NCBI GenBank assembly: GCA_938083005.1 | Contig: CALKCU010000014.1 | Coordinates: 1 to 49,073, forward strand | DNA from: an uncultured Sulfolobales archaeon | Lineage (GTDB): Archaea; Thermoproteota; Thermoprotei_A; Sulfolobales; NBVN01 | Reading direction: 5' to 3' | Length of the DNA stretch: 49,073 bases | Shown: positions 32,790 to 41,700 of the stretch, piece after piece | How positions within the stretch are numbered: position 1 is the stretch's first letter | Layout: every line of letters begins with the position of its first letter | The notes under the pieces: generated by a model | The model's input: the letters and a program-made list of their open reading frames with translations, nothing else | Databases searched by the model: none | Told to the model about the DNA's origin: nothing | Translations under genes and position numbers: made by a program

Positions 32790-32797
32790 TTTTTATG
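32790..32797 (+). promoter_or_regulatory. TATA box of sRNA candidate/helicase gene
   Basis: TTTTTATG. Predicted transcription start near 32817-32820, immediately before the box C motif of the sRNA candidate. Confidence 0.5.
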
Positions 32798-32817
32798 CTC
32801 CAGAGGAAGTACAGCCT

Positions 32818-32876
32818 GCAGGTGATGAGAGTCCCGACTGCTTCTCAGAGGTGACGAGGCGGTGGCTGTCTGATGC
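32818..32876 (+). ncRNA. C/D-box sRNA candidate overlapping helicase start codon
   Basis: Box C GTGATGA (32822-32828), box D'-like CTCA (32844-32847), box C' GTGACGA (32851-32857), box D CTGA (32870-32873). Spacers are 15 and 12 bases, the archaeal size; GCA/TGC (32818-32820, 32874-32876) can form the terminal stem. A TATA box sits at the right distance. If real it guides 2'-O-methylation by fibrillarin through the 12-base guide before box D. D' deviates from CTGA at one base. The target cannot be found without rRNA sequence. The A of box D is the first base of the helicase ATG. Confidence 0.5.
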
Positions 32877-34675
32877 GCTTCCCCTACCCGTCGTTCAGGA
32901 GGGGTCAGCTGGAGGCCGTGGAGTTCGTGAAGTCCGGGCTCGGAGGGTGCCTGGCCCTCAGGGCCCCGACGGGCTTCGGCAAGACCCTCGTCGCCCTGAT
33001 GGGTCACGCCGGCAGGGGCAGAGTCCTCTACGTCGTGAGGACTAGGAACGAGATCAGCCCCGTGGTCAGGGAGGCCAGGGGACTCGGGATGCCGTTCACC
33101 CTCGTCTTCAGCGGGAGGAAGATGTGTCCCCTGCTGAGGGGGGCCGAGGTGCCGCCCGAGGACTTCTGGCTCAACTGCAGGCTCCTCAGGCTCAAGAGCA
33201 TGTGCCCCTACTTCGCGAACCTGAGACGGGTATCCGAGGGCGAGCTGGCGGAGCACCTGGAGAGATCGGGAGAGACAGACCCCCACAGGCTGGCCGTCTC
33301 CATAGCCCGGGCGTTCTCCGCGTGTCCCTTCTTCGCCCTCACGGGTCTGGTCGAGAGAGTGGGGCTCGTGGTCGCCACGTACCCCTTCTTCTTCAACGAG
33401 AGCGTGTACTCCCTGGCTTTCCCGGATGTGGACATTGACCAGTTCTACGTGGTCGTAGACGAGGCCCACACCCTGGTCTCTCCCCAGTCTGTGCTCTCCG
33501 ACCACGTCGACCTGTCCACCCTGAGGGGGTGCTCTGGCGAGCTCTCGAGGATCGGCTACGCCGACCTGGCGCAGCGGGTCAAGAGGATGGAGGAGCTGCT
33601 GAGCAGGGTCGACTCCAGGTGGCTGGTCAGGGTCTCGAAACTCGAGGCCGGCGTCGACCGGGAGCTCGCGGTCGGGCTGGAGGAGGTGCTGCAGGAGGTG
33701 AGGCTGAAGGCGCTCTCGTCTCTTCGGAGGGTGAGGGTCGAGGAGTTCATGAAAGTCTCCTCGCCGGTGAGCAGGGTTGCCAGGTTCCTCGCCCTAGCCT
33801 CGAGGGGGGCCTTCTCCCTCTACGCACAGGCCTCCGGGGACGTCCGGAGGCTCCACGCTCTCCCGCTGGGCTACGAGCCGATAAGGGAGAGGCTCAGGCT
33901 ACCGCGCGGAGTCCTGCTGATGTCCGGGACCCTCCCACCGGAGAGAGTCCTGGAGGGGGTCGTCGGGAGGGCCACGAGGTATCTGGACGTCGAGTCCTCG
34001 TACGGTCCCGTGTTCCCCCGGGAGAACGTCTTCTACGCGGTCTACACCCCGGTGACGACGAGCTACCCGCTGAGGTCCGCTGGGATGTTCGCGGAGTACG
34101 CCAGGCTCGTGCGCTCGGTCTACGAGAGCGTCGGCGGGGCCGTCCTGGCCGTCTACCCGAGCTACGAGGTCATGAGCGAGGTCGTCGCCCAGCTGGGCGG
34201 ACTGGAGAGCCTGTACGTGGAGAGGGGGGACACGAGGGTGGGGGAGGTCGCGGAGAGGCTTTCGCGAAGCCCACACACCCTCGTCAACGCCGTGGCGGGA
34301 GGGAAGATAGTCGAGGGGGTGGAGTTCAGGAGCAGATCGGGAGTCTCGCTGATCAGCTCGGTGGTGGTCTGCGGCGTGCCGTACCCCTACCCGGACGATT
34401 ACGTCGAGGACTTCAGGAGAGCTGTCAGGAGTGAGCTGGGAGAGGAGGCCGGCTCCCTGGTCATGGACTCCCAGGCCGCCATCAGAACGGCCCAGGCGTA
34501 CGGTAGGGCCATCAGGTCGGAGAGGGACAGGGCCTTCATAGTCCTGGCGGACAGGAGGTACCTCAAGAAGAAGTTCAAGGAGCTGCTCGGTATAGAGTAC
34601 GACGCTGTCTTCTCCGACCTGCGCAGTCTGCTAGACAGGCTCGAAGAGTTCCTCGGGTCTCACCGACCGGAGTAG
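32873..34675 (+). CDS. XPD/Rad3-like DNA helicase with FeS cysteines
   Basis: 600-residue superfamily 2 helicase, 5'-3' polarity in the family, for repair or R-loop/DNA unwinding. Motif I is RAPTGFGKTLVAL, motif II VVVDEAHTLV, motif VI QAYGRAIRSERDR. Four cysteines between motifs I and II fit the [4Fe-4S] domain: C85, C102, C111 (KSMCPYF) and C151 (SACPFF); the spacing C102-C111 is wider than in Sulfolobus XPD. The start is the ATG at 32873, eight residues before RRGQLEAV. The 3' end overlaps the convergent membrane-protein gene by 45 bases. Confidence 0.85.
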   Translation: MRFPYPSFRRGQLEAVEFVKSGLGGCLALRAPTGFGKTLVALMGHAGRGRVLYVVRTRNEISPVVREARGLGMPFTLVFSGRKMCPLLRGAEVPPEDFWLNCRLLRLKSMCPYFANLRRVSEGELAEHLERSGETDPHRLAVSIARAFSACPFFALTGLVERVGLVVATYPFFFNESVYSLAFPDVDIDQFYVVVDEAHTLVSPQSVLSDHVDLSTLRGCSGELSRIGYADLAQRVKRMEELLSRVDSRWLVRVSKLEAGVDRELAVGLEEVLQEVRLKALSSLRRVRVEEFMKVSSPVSRVARFLALASRGAFSLYAQASGDVRRLHALPLGYEPIRERLRLPRGVLLMSGTLPPERVLEGVVGRATRYLDVESSYGPVFPRENVFYAVYTPVTTSYPLRSAGMFAEYARLVRSVYESVGGAVLAVYPSYEVMSEVVAQLGGLESLYVERGDTRVGEVAERLSRSPHTLVNAVAGGKIVEGVEFRSRSGVSLISSVVVCGVPYPYPDDYVEDFRRAVRSELGEEAGSLVMDSQAAIRTAQAYGRAIRSERDRAFIVLADRRYLKKKFKELLGIEYDAVFSDLRSLLDRLEEFLGSHRPE

Positions 34676-35203
34676 GTCGTAGGCCAGATAGACCATGCCG
34701 AAGAGTATCATCGAGGAGTACGGTAGGGAGGCTGCGACATAGAGGAGGCCGCCGTAGGTTACGAGCTCCAGCGGACTGGAGGCCCACTCCCTAGAGAGCT
34801 CCTCCAGTGCCGGTTGCGACGCGCCGAGGGCGTAGACCAGCACGGCCGAGACCGCCGCGAGGACGGCAGCTCCCGCAACACCGATCCCACTCCTCAGCAC
34901 GAACAGCTTGCTCTCCACGTAGACCATGAGGATGGAAAACGCGGAGAGCGTGACTCCCAGCAGTAGCGAACCAGGAGACTCCAGCGCTAGCGCCTCCGAG
35001 AGGAAGTAAAGGCTCACCAGGCTCGCGAGGATCTGGGCCGGGAACACCAGCACCGCGATCCTCGACTTCCCCAGAGCTATGGCCAGGCTCAACACTCCAA
35101 AGACCGCGGCCAGAAACGAGGCTCCGGGTGCGAGGAAGAAGCTCACGAGCGAGAGCAGGCCGACGGTGAGCGCCGCGAGCCTGAGGCCCTGCCCTCCCGT
35201 CAA
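34631..35203 (-). CDS. integral membrane protein, unknown function
   Basis: 190 residues with five or six membrane helices (LAALTVGLLSLVSFFLA, VAGAAVLAAVSAVLVYALG, GLLYVAASLPYSSMILFGMV). No recognised motif. Its start overlaps the stop of the flavin-reductase-like gene by four bases, so both are in one operon. The C-terminal 15 codons overlap the helicase gene on the other strand, which is unusual and argues that both ends are compact rather than mis-called. Confidence 0.6.
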   Translation of the reverse strand: MTGGQGLRLAALTVGLLSLVSFFLAPGASFLAAVFGVLSLAIALGKSRIAVLVFPAQILASLVSLYFLSEALALESPGSLLLGVTLSAFSILMVYVESKLFVLRSGIGVAGAAVLAAVSAVLVYALGASQPALEELSREWASSPLELVTYGGLLYVAASLPYSSMILFGMVYLAYDLLRSVRPEELFEPV

Positions 35204-35730
35204 AGGACCACCGAGCTGTTCGAATTCGTGGTGTACTCGCTACCGCCCACGTGAAGCACGAACCTGTGCTCCGAGACTCTCGGCCTGGGCTCGAAGCCCT
35301 CGCTCACCTCGACCCCGACCACGTCGAGGAACACTGCGTCGTGGTCTCCCATGCTCAGGGAGCTCCTCAGCCCGCAGTAGAGGACCGCGAGCGCGCCCTC
35401 GATCTTCGGGTAGCCGTCGACGGTCGAGATCCTGAGCCCCGAGCGCGCCATCTTGTCGGGGTCTCTGGAGAGGCTCCTCGTCCCCAGGTAGTGGAGCCTC
35501 TCCAGCATGTCCCAGCCGAGCACGTTTACCGAAGCCCTCCCGGAGGACTTGATCAGCGCGTACGTGGCCCTCCCGGGTGCCAGGGCCACCATAAGTATCG
35601 GTGGCCGCCTGGAGACCGGGGTGACCCAGGCAGCCGCCAAGCAGTCTATAACTCCTCCGGCGGAGGAGCAGACGGCGTAGGCCGGTCTCGGGTGGAGTAT
35701 GTAGACCCAGTCGCCGGTGGCGGAACCCAT
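35200..35730 (-). CDS. flavin reductase-like FMN-binding protein
   Basis: 176 residues with the split-barrel flavin-binding pattern: PAYAVCSSAGGVIDCLAAAW near the N-terminus, PPILMVALAPGRATYALIK, ASVNVLGWDMLERLHYLGT, and VLYCGLRSSLSMGDHDAVFL with the conserved G-D-H. It may reduce flavin with NAD(P)H or be an uncharacterised FMN protein. The ATG at 35730 is about 30 bases after the minus-strand box CCTTATTAGC (35755-35764). Coupled to the membrane protein downstream. Confidence 0.7.
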   Translation of the reverse strand: MGSATGDWVYILHPRPAYAVCSSAGGVIDCLAAAWVTPVSRRPPILMVALAPGRATYALIKSSGRASVNVLGWDMLERLHYLGTRSLSRDPDKMARSGLRISTVDGYPKIEGALAVLYCGLRSSLSMGDHDAVFLDVVGVEVSEGFEPRPRVSEHRFVLHVGGSEYTTNSNSSVVL

Positions 35731-35866
35731 AGCCCACGCTTAGAGCCCGCTGAAGCTAATAAGGTCGCGAACCCACCAGCGCCCTGGAACGTCCCCCGAA
35801 GGTCCGATTCTAGCTACCGGACGGCAGCTACGCGACAACGGTATTAATAGGGCGCAACCGTAGCAG

Positions 35867-35992
35867 GTGCTGGGACCGACGGCGCGGAGGTGCTCGTTCG
35901 TGTGCGGAGGCTTGTGCTCTGAGGACGTCCCGGGGATACTACCCCACACCAGCCGTCCCGGTGAGCGCCGTGATACCCAGGTACGCGGTTGA
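35867..35992 (+). CDS. possible leaderless 41-codon upstream ORF
   Basis: GTG at 35867 is 22 bases after GTATTAATAG (35841-35850), the strongest TATA box in this gap. The frame encodes MLGPTARRCSFVCGGLCSED and stops at 35992, overlapping the start (35961) of the HTH regulator in another frame. The cysteine trio CSFVCGGLC is notable. Ribosomes reading this ORF would run over the regulator start, which could tune its translation. It may equally be a chance frame. Confidence 0.25.
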   Translation: MLGPTARRCSFVCGGLCSEDVPGILPHTSRPGERRDTQVRG

Positions 35993-36680
35993 CGAGGTCA
36001 GGAAGAGGATAGCCGGAGACATAGTCTTCAGCGAGAACCCGGGTCAGGCTATCAGGAAGTGGAGGACTACCTTCGGTCTGAGCCAGGTGGAGCTAGCGAA
36101 GTACCTGGGGATGGCGTCCAGCGTCGTCAGCGACTACGAGAAGAGCAGGAGGAGGCCCGGCATGAAGTTCGTCAAGTCCTTCATAGAGGCCCTGATGAAG
36201 CACGACGAGGCCTCGGGCTACGCGGTCACCAAGAGCCTGGCCCAGAGCATGGGTCTGCTGATAGTCGGCGTCGTGGATATGAGGGAGTTCGGCCGCCCGG
36301 TAAGGCTGGACGAGCTCGTCACGGCCGTCGAGGGCTACGTGGTGAACTCGAGGTTCGTGATCCTACCCATATACGGCTACACGATAATCAACAGCTACGA
36401 GGCGATAGAGGGACTAAGGGGCAGCGAGTTCTGGAGCATCATGGGGCTCACCAGCGTCAGGGCCCTGGTGTTCACCGCCGTAAGCACCGGGCGCTCACCG
36501 ATGGTGGCCGTTAGGGTGGCCCCCACGAAGCCCGCGGCTGTGGTCGTCCACTCACCGAAGGCGGTCGACGTCCTCGCGATAAGGCTGGCCGACAGGGAGA
36601 TGCTGCCCCTGGTGGTGTCGACCCACCCGACCGTGGACGACCTCGTGAGAGCTCTCAGGTCGAGGCTGCCTCCCGGCTAG
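35961..36680 (+). CDS. HTH (XRE-type) transcriptional regulator with ligand-like C-domain
   Basis: 239 residues. An XRE helix-turn-helix stands at about 28-75 (WRTTFGLSQVELAKYLGMAS, then VVSDYEKSRRRPG). The C-terminal ~150 residues form an alpha/beta domain (RFVILPIYGYTIINSYEA, MVAVRVAPTKPAAVVVHSP) as in archaeal predicted regulators of the COG1709 kind. Target genes unknown. GTG at 35961 has no ribosome site; the nearest strong TATA box is about 115 bases upstream, leaving a leader that holds a possible small ORF. Confidence 0.75.
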   Translation: MSAVIPRYAVDEVRKRIAGDIVFSENPGQAIRKWRTTFGLSQVELAKYLGMASSVVSDYEKSRRRPGMKFVKSFIEALMKHDEASGYAVTKSLAQSMGLLIVGVVDMREFGRPVRLDELVTAVEGYVVNSRFVILPIYGYTIINSYEAIEGLRGSEFWSIMGLTSVRALVFTAVSTGRSPMVAVRVAPTKPAAVVVHSPKAVDVLAIRLADREMLPLVVSTHPTVDDLVRALRSRLPPG

Positions 36681-36716
36681 GCCCCCGCGAGTCTCGAGAC
36701 CGTGACGGCCGCGCGG

Positions 36717-37073
36717 CTAGGTCCCGGAGCGCCTGGCCTCCTGGAGCCTGAGGACGGCCCTGGCTATGTCGCCCTTCTCCTCGACCAGCGCCCTGAGGGC
36801 CTCCTCGCGCGCCGCGCCGGTCTGCTCCATCACGAAGAGCACGTCCTCCTCCGAGATTCCGGGGCTCTCCCCATAGGGCCTCTCTATCTTCTCGAACCCG
36901 GAGCACACTATCTGGATCAGCTTCTGCTGACCGAGGTCGAGCACCGCTACCTGTGGGTTCTCCACCACCACGTCGTACCCCTCGGCCGATATGGTCACCC
37001 TCTTCACGCCCTCGAGCTCTTCCACCTCGATGCCGTACTTCTTGAGCATCCGCTTGAGGTCCCTCAAGTTCAT
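36717..37073 (-). CDS. nac: nascent polypeptide-associated complex (NAC) protein
   Basis: A ribosome-associated homodimer that contacts emerging peptides. The NAC beta-barrel (GVKRVTISAEGYDVVVENPQ, VAVLDLGQQKLIQIVCSG) is followed by a C-terminal UBA domain (GISEEDVLFVMEQTGAAREE). Starts MNLRDLKRMLKKYGIE at the ATG 37073, 23-33 bases after the minus-strand box GGATATTAAGC (37096-37106); a GTG at 37082 gives three extra residues but is too close to the box. Divergent from the beta-CASP nuclease. Confidence 0.9.
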   Translation of the reverse strand: MNLRDLKRMLKKYGIEVEELEGVKRVTISAEGYDVVVENPQVAVLDLGQQKLIQIVCSGFEKIERPYGESPGISEEDVLFVMEQTGAAREEALRALVEEKGDIARAVLRLQEARRSGT

Positions 37074-37134
37074 AGGCAGCACGAACAGGCACCCGGCTTA
37101 ATATCCAGAGGGCGAATAAAAAGAGGAGCGGGAA

Positions 37135-38403
37135 GTGGGTAGAGCTGCGATCAGAGTGCTCGGCGGAGGGCTCGAGGTGGGCAGGGCAGCGGTCTTGGTG
37201 TCCTCGGGGAACAGGGCCGTGCTGATGGACTACGGGGTGAACTTCTCGGAGAGCGACACGCCGCAGCTGCCCGAGCACGTCAGGCCCTCCGAGGTCGACG
37301 CGGTCCTGATAACCCACGCTCACCTAGACCACGTGGGAGCGGTTCCGTACCTCTACACGAGTAGTCCCCACCCACTCCTGGTCATGAACAGGCTGACCAA
37401 GGCCGTGGCCGAGGTCCTCATAAAGGACTTCGTCAAGATCTCCGGCTACTACCTACCCTTCGACGAGAGCGACTGGTTCAGGAGTGTGGAGAGCGTCCGG
37501 TACCTCGAGGTGGGCGAGGAGGCCGAGTTCGGTGACCTCCGAGTCAGGAGTGCGCACTCCGGGCACATACCGGGGAGCCAGGCGTACGTGGTGGACCTGG
37601 GCTCCGCCAGGGTGGCGTACACGGGGGACGTAAACACCGTGGAGACGAGGCTCGTCAGAGGCTACGACACCACAGCCACCATCAGTGCGGACGTCCTGGT
37701 CGTGGAGGGCACGTACGCCGACGTAGATCACCCGGACAGGAGAGAGGTCGAGAAGGAGTTCGTCGAGGCCGTGGAGGAGGTCGTGGGGAGGGGAGGCAAC
37801 GTGCTGGTCCCCTGCTTCAGCCTGGGCAGGTCGCAGGAGATACTCTCGCTCCTCTACGAGAGGTTCAGCGGGGGCGACGTGTACTACGACGGCATGATCA
37901 GGACTCTCAACAGCGTCCTGGTCAGCTACCCGGAGTACATAAACAGGTTCGAGCTCCTCCTGAGGGCGGTCAGGGAGTTCAGGGAGGTCAGGTCGGCGGA
38001 CCAGAGGAGGAGGATAGTGAGGGGTGAGGGGAACGTGGTGGTGGCATCCGCCGGGATGCTCAAGGGGGGTCCCGCGGTCTACTACCTCAAGAAGATGTAC
38101 GACGACCCGGGGAACGCGGTCTACCTCGTGTCCTACCAGGCTCCCTCGACTCCCGGGCGTAGGATACTGGAGGAGGGGTCGCTCGAGGAGCTGGGACCCG
38201 TGAGGGCCAGGGTCGAGTGGTTCGACTTCTCGAGCCATGCGGGGTTCAGCGAGCTCCTGAAGGTTGTGAAGTCCTTCAGAGACCTCAAGGCGGTGGTGGT
38301 AGTGCACACCGGTGAGCAGGCGTACCGCCTCTCGGAGGAGCTGAGGGAGCGCTACGAGGTCTACGTCCCCAGGACAGGGGACTCGATAGAGGTAGAGTTC
38401 TAG
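37135..38403 (+). CDS. beta-CASP metallo-beta-lactamase ribonuclease (aCPSF2/aRNase J-like)
   Basis: 422-residue RNA-processing nuclease without KH domains. It shows LGGGLEVGRAAVLV, the zinc motif THAHLDHVGAVPYLY, SAHSGHIPGSQAYVV, TGDVNT, beta-CASP motif A (VVEGTYAD), motif B-like VLVPCFSLGRSQEIL and VASAGMLKGGP, and motif C SSHAGF. Archaeal relatives act as 5'-3' exonucleases or endonucleases in RNA turnover. GTG at 37135; the AT-rich stretch GAATAAAAAG (37113-37122) is close upstream, so a later GTG at 37156 cannot be excluded. Confidence 0.85.
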   Translation: MGRAAIRVLGGGLEVGRAAVLVSSGNRAVLMDYGVNFSESDTPQLPEHVRPSEVDAVLITHAHLDHVGAVPYLYTSSPHPLLVMNRLTKAVAEVLIKDFVKISGYYLPFDESDWFRSVESVRYLEVGEEAEFGDLRVRSAHSGHIPGSQAYVVDLGSARVAYTGDVNTVETRLVRGYDTTATISADVLVVEGTYADVDHPDRREVEKEFVEAVEEVVGRGGNVLVPCFSLGRSQEILSLLYERFSGGDVYYDGMIRTLNSVLVSYPEYINRFELLLRAVREFREVRSADQRRRIVRGEGNVVVASAGMLKGGPAVYYLKKMYDDPGNAVYLVSYQAPSTPGRRILEEGSLEELGPVRARVEWFDFSSHAGFSELLKVVKSFRDLKAVVVVHTGEQAYRLSEELRERYEVYVPRTGDSIEVEF

Positions 38404-38425
38404 CGCCCTGCGGCGGTCTCGGCAC

Positions 38426-38443
38426 GATACGTAGGATACGTAG
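38426..38443 (+). repeat. tandem 9-base direct repeat
   Basis: GATACGTAG occurs twice in a row in the gap between the beta-CASP gene and the subtilase. Short; meaning unknown. Confidence 0.35.
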
Positions 38444-38618
38444 GCTTGTCGGATACTCCCTCCCGTCACATCGCAGTCCGGCTAGAGCGGCCGTTTCCGC
38501 CTCTGCGCGGATCGTCCCGGCGGGGCTCAGCGCTGTCCCCGTTGTCGATAAGCCCTCGTTGCCCAGCTCCGCGAAGCCCCGGTTTTGATAGATGGAGAGG
38601 GTGAGGTGAGGTGTGCAG

Positions 38619-38634
38619 AGCGGTATATACCGCT
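38619..38634. promoter_or_regulatory. 16-base perfect palindrome centred on TATATA
   Basis: AGCGGTATATACCGCT, flanked by GTGC and GCAC a little further out. It lies about 105 bases before the subtilase start. It could be a symmetric operator or a bidirectional TATA element. Confidence 0.45.
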
Positions 38635-38693
38635 GCGCACCGGAGCGCGAGCTCTGAGGTATCGGCTTAGGTCTCGGACAGCGCGCAGAGAAG

Positions 38694-38728
38694 CAATACT
38701 TATATTGTTTAGAACATATTAAGTATTG
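38694..38728. promoter_or_regulatory. inverted repeat around subtilase TATA box
   Basis: CAATACTTA (38694-38702) and TAAGTATTG (38720-38728) are perfect nine-base arms separated by 17 bases. The left arm overlaps the TATA box CTTATATTG; the transcription start would fall just after the right arm. A good candidate site for regulating the secreted protease. Confidence 0.5.
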
Positions 38729-38739
38729 AGGGTGACCTC

Positions 38740-41700
38740 TTGAGATCTGAATCTCCGTTCAGAAAGCTCTCCGTGATCGTGCTAGCGGTGCTCCTGCTAG
38801 TGCCCTTCGCAACGGCACCGGTCACCGCCAGCCCCAGTAGCCCACTGGTAGACCGCGATCTACCCGGAAAGGTCTCGTGGACCCTGGAGCCGCTGGCTGG
38901 CAGTGACGAGTTCTTCAGGGTCACCCTGCTCCTGCCCAGAGACATGTCCGAGGGGGACGTCCGGGAGATAGTCCGAAGGCTCGAGGGCAGGACCTTCACC
39001 TACTACGGCGAGGAGTTCAGCATCCTGGTGAGTAACAAGGTCAAGACAACGGATAGGGGCTACGCTATCAGGCTATGGGGACCCGGCAAGCTACTCTACG
39101 AGGAGCTCTCGAAGCTGTCCGAGATAGCGGTGGGGATCGGAATTCACCCCCTGCCTAGCATCGTACCCGTGCTTGAGGGTCTTGAAGAGTTCTCCGAGAG
39201 GATCGTAGAGCCCAACACCTTCTACATCAGGGAGCTGATAGGGGCGGCTAGGGCCGAGGAGGAGTTCGGGACGACCGGCGAGGGCGTGGTCATAGCCGTA
39301 GTCGACACCGGTGTCGACTACGGCCACCCGGACCTGTGGGACAAGCTGGTCTACTACGAGGACACGTACTACAACGCGTACCGCGGACGGTGGGAGCACA
39401 TCAGGGAGCCCCTAGTCCTCGACGCCGACCAGATGCATGTCATGATCCTCGTGCCCTTCGAGGCCGTGGGCGGCAGGATCTCGGTGGGCGGCAGGACCTA
39501 CGTAGTGCTTGACCCCAGCGTCCGGCGCATCTCGCCGCCCCACAGCGTCTACGACGTGTCCCTGGTTGAGACCTCGGCCAGCGGGTACTACAGGTTCGGC
39601 GTTACGAACGTCTACCTACCGGCCTACAGGGTGTGGTTCAGGGTAGGAGCGCTAATGGTCGACCCGGGGGAGCCCGGGGTCTACACGGTCCTCTACATAG
39701 ACGCCAACAACAACGGGATCTTCGGAGACCTCGACGACATAAGGGCGACCTACTACGGCAACAGGATACTAGTCCCGCAGAGGACGTTCGTGACGGGAGA
39801 GTGGCCGTGGATTAGCCTCAGCGTAGCCGGAGGGTTCTTCTTCGATGTAGCGCACTACTTCACCCAGGGCAACGTACTGCCAGGGTGGGACTTGGGAGGC
39901 GAGTACCTGAGCATATTCTACGACTACGACGGACACGGAACCTCCTGCGCCTCGGCCGCTGCCGGTACTCTGATAAACGGCATAGCCAGGGAGGCCAAGA
40001 TCCTGGGAGTCAAGGCTCTCTGGTACGGCAACACCGAGGTGGGGATGCTGTGGGCTGCCGGCTTTGACATAGACGAGAACCAGATGCTGTACTACACCGG
40101 ATCCAAGAGGGCCCTGATCATCAGCAACAGCTGGGGCATCAGCGGCTTCACGTACGGCATAGGCGGCTTCGGCTACGACAGGATGTCGATACTCGTCAAC
40201 GCTCTGACGGTACCGGGCTTTCTGGACCCGAACTTCCCTGGGATCCTGGTGGTCCATGCAGCGGGCAACGGCGGGCCCGGCTTCGGCACTATGACCGCTC
40301 CAGGAGCAGCCGTGGGCGCGCTGACGGTCAGCGCTTCAACCTCTACGCATTACGCGGCGATAGATTACGGGTTCGGCGGCTGGACAGAGGACGAGATCAT
40401 AGCGTGGTCCGCCAGGGGACCCACGCCGGTCGGCTACGTAAAGCCCGACGTGGTAAACGTCGGAGCCTACGGGTACACCGCAGCTCCCGTAGGTGTAAAC
40501 TGGAGGATATTCAGCGGCACGAGCTATGCCACCCCGCTAACGGCGGGCGCGGCGGCCCTGGTATACGAGGCCGTAGCTAGGACTCAGGGCTTCGAGGCCG
40601 CGCACGACATGCCGCCTTCCAGGGTCAAGAGCATCATAATGTCCACCGCGAGGCATCTGGGCTACTCGCCGTTCGAGCAGGGCGCCGGGAGGGTCGACGC
40701 CTACGCTGCCGTTAGGTTCGTGTTCGAGGGCAGGGACATTTACATCGTGTCCGACACTCTGTACACCGGTACCTACAGCAAGCTCGAGAACCTCTGGCAC
40801 TGGTTCTTCGCTGACTACCTGCAGTACCTCTTCTTCGAGTTGTGGTACGGCTTCCTGACGCCTCACGTAGGCTCCCTGGTGTACCCGGCGAGCATACCGA
40901 GGACGTGGCTCGAGCAGACCGCCCCGGTGATCTACGTGCCCGACGTGAGGCAGGGGTCCTCGAAGCCCTTCAGCTTCACCGTAGTCAACCCGACCCCCGA
41001 GAATGTCAGAGTGACGGCGGACGCCGTGACGTCGGCCATGTACGGGTCTTCTAGGACTTGGTGGCTCACCGTACCGTTGCCGAGCGGTGTCACCGCACGG
41101 GACGCCTGGATCTACCTGACTGCGGACGAGCTGCCCAGGGTGGCCAACTTGACCACGTTCGAGGTCCACATACCCTACTCGGTGTTCGACGGTGACAACG
41201 ACTACAGCGCCGACTACTGCGTCTGGGTCAGAGCGTACGTCTGGATAGACGACTACAACGGGAACGGCATCATGGAGTGGAGCGAGTCCGCCGTGGTCAA
41301 CCTGGGCACCTCCCTCTCCAACCACAACATGATCCAGATAAGGAACCCGTGGGCCCTGCTGAACAGCTTCGGGCCCAGGGCTAGGCTGGCCATAAGAGTG
41401 ACTCTGCGCAGGGGCGACGACACGACTCCGGCCAGACCAGAGCTGGTCAGGCAGCCTGTCGCCCTAGTCATGACCAACTACGTCTACAGCGCCGACACCA
41501 CCGTCCGGACGACGATAACGGGGACGTGGGCTACCGTGGCTCCCGGAAGCAGCCTGAGGGTTGTAGGCTACGTAACAGCGGCCTCCGGGGCCGCACCGAC
41601 GGTCTACCAGGGCTACATAAGGATCAGAGCCGTCTACAGCAGCGGAGCGACCAAGACCTACCTCGTGCCCTACAGCTACACGGTCGTTGCCACCCTGAGG

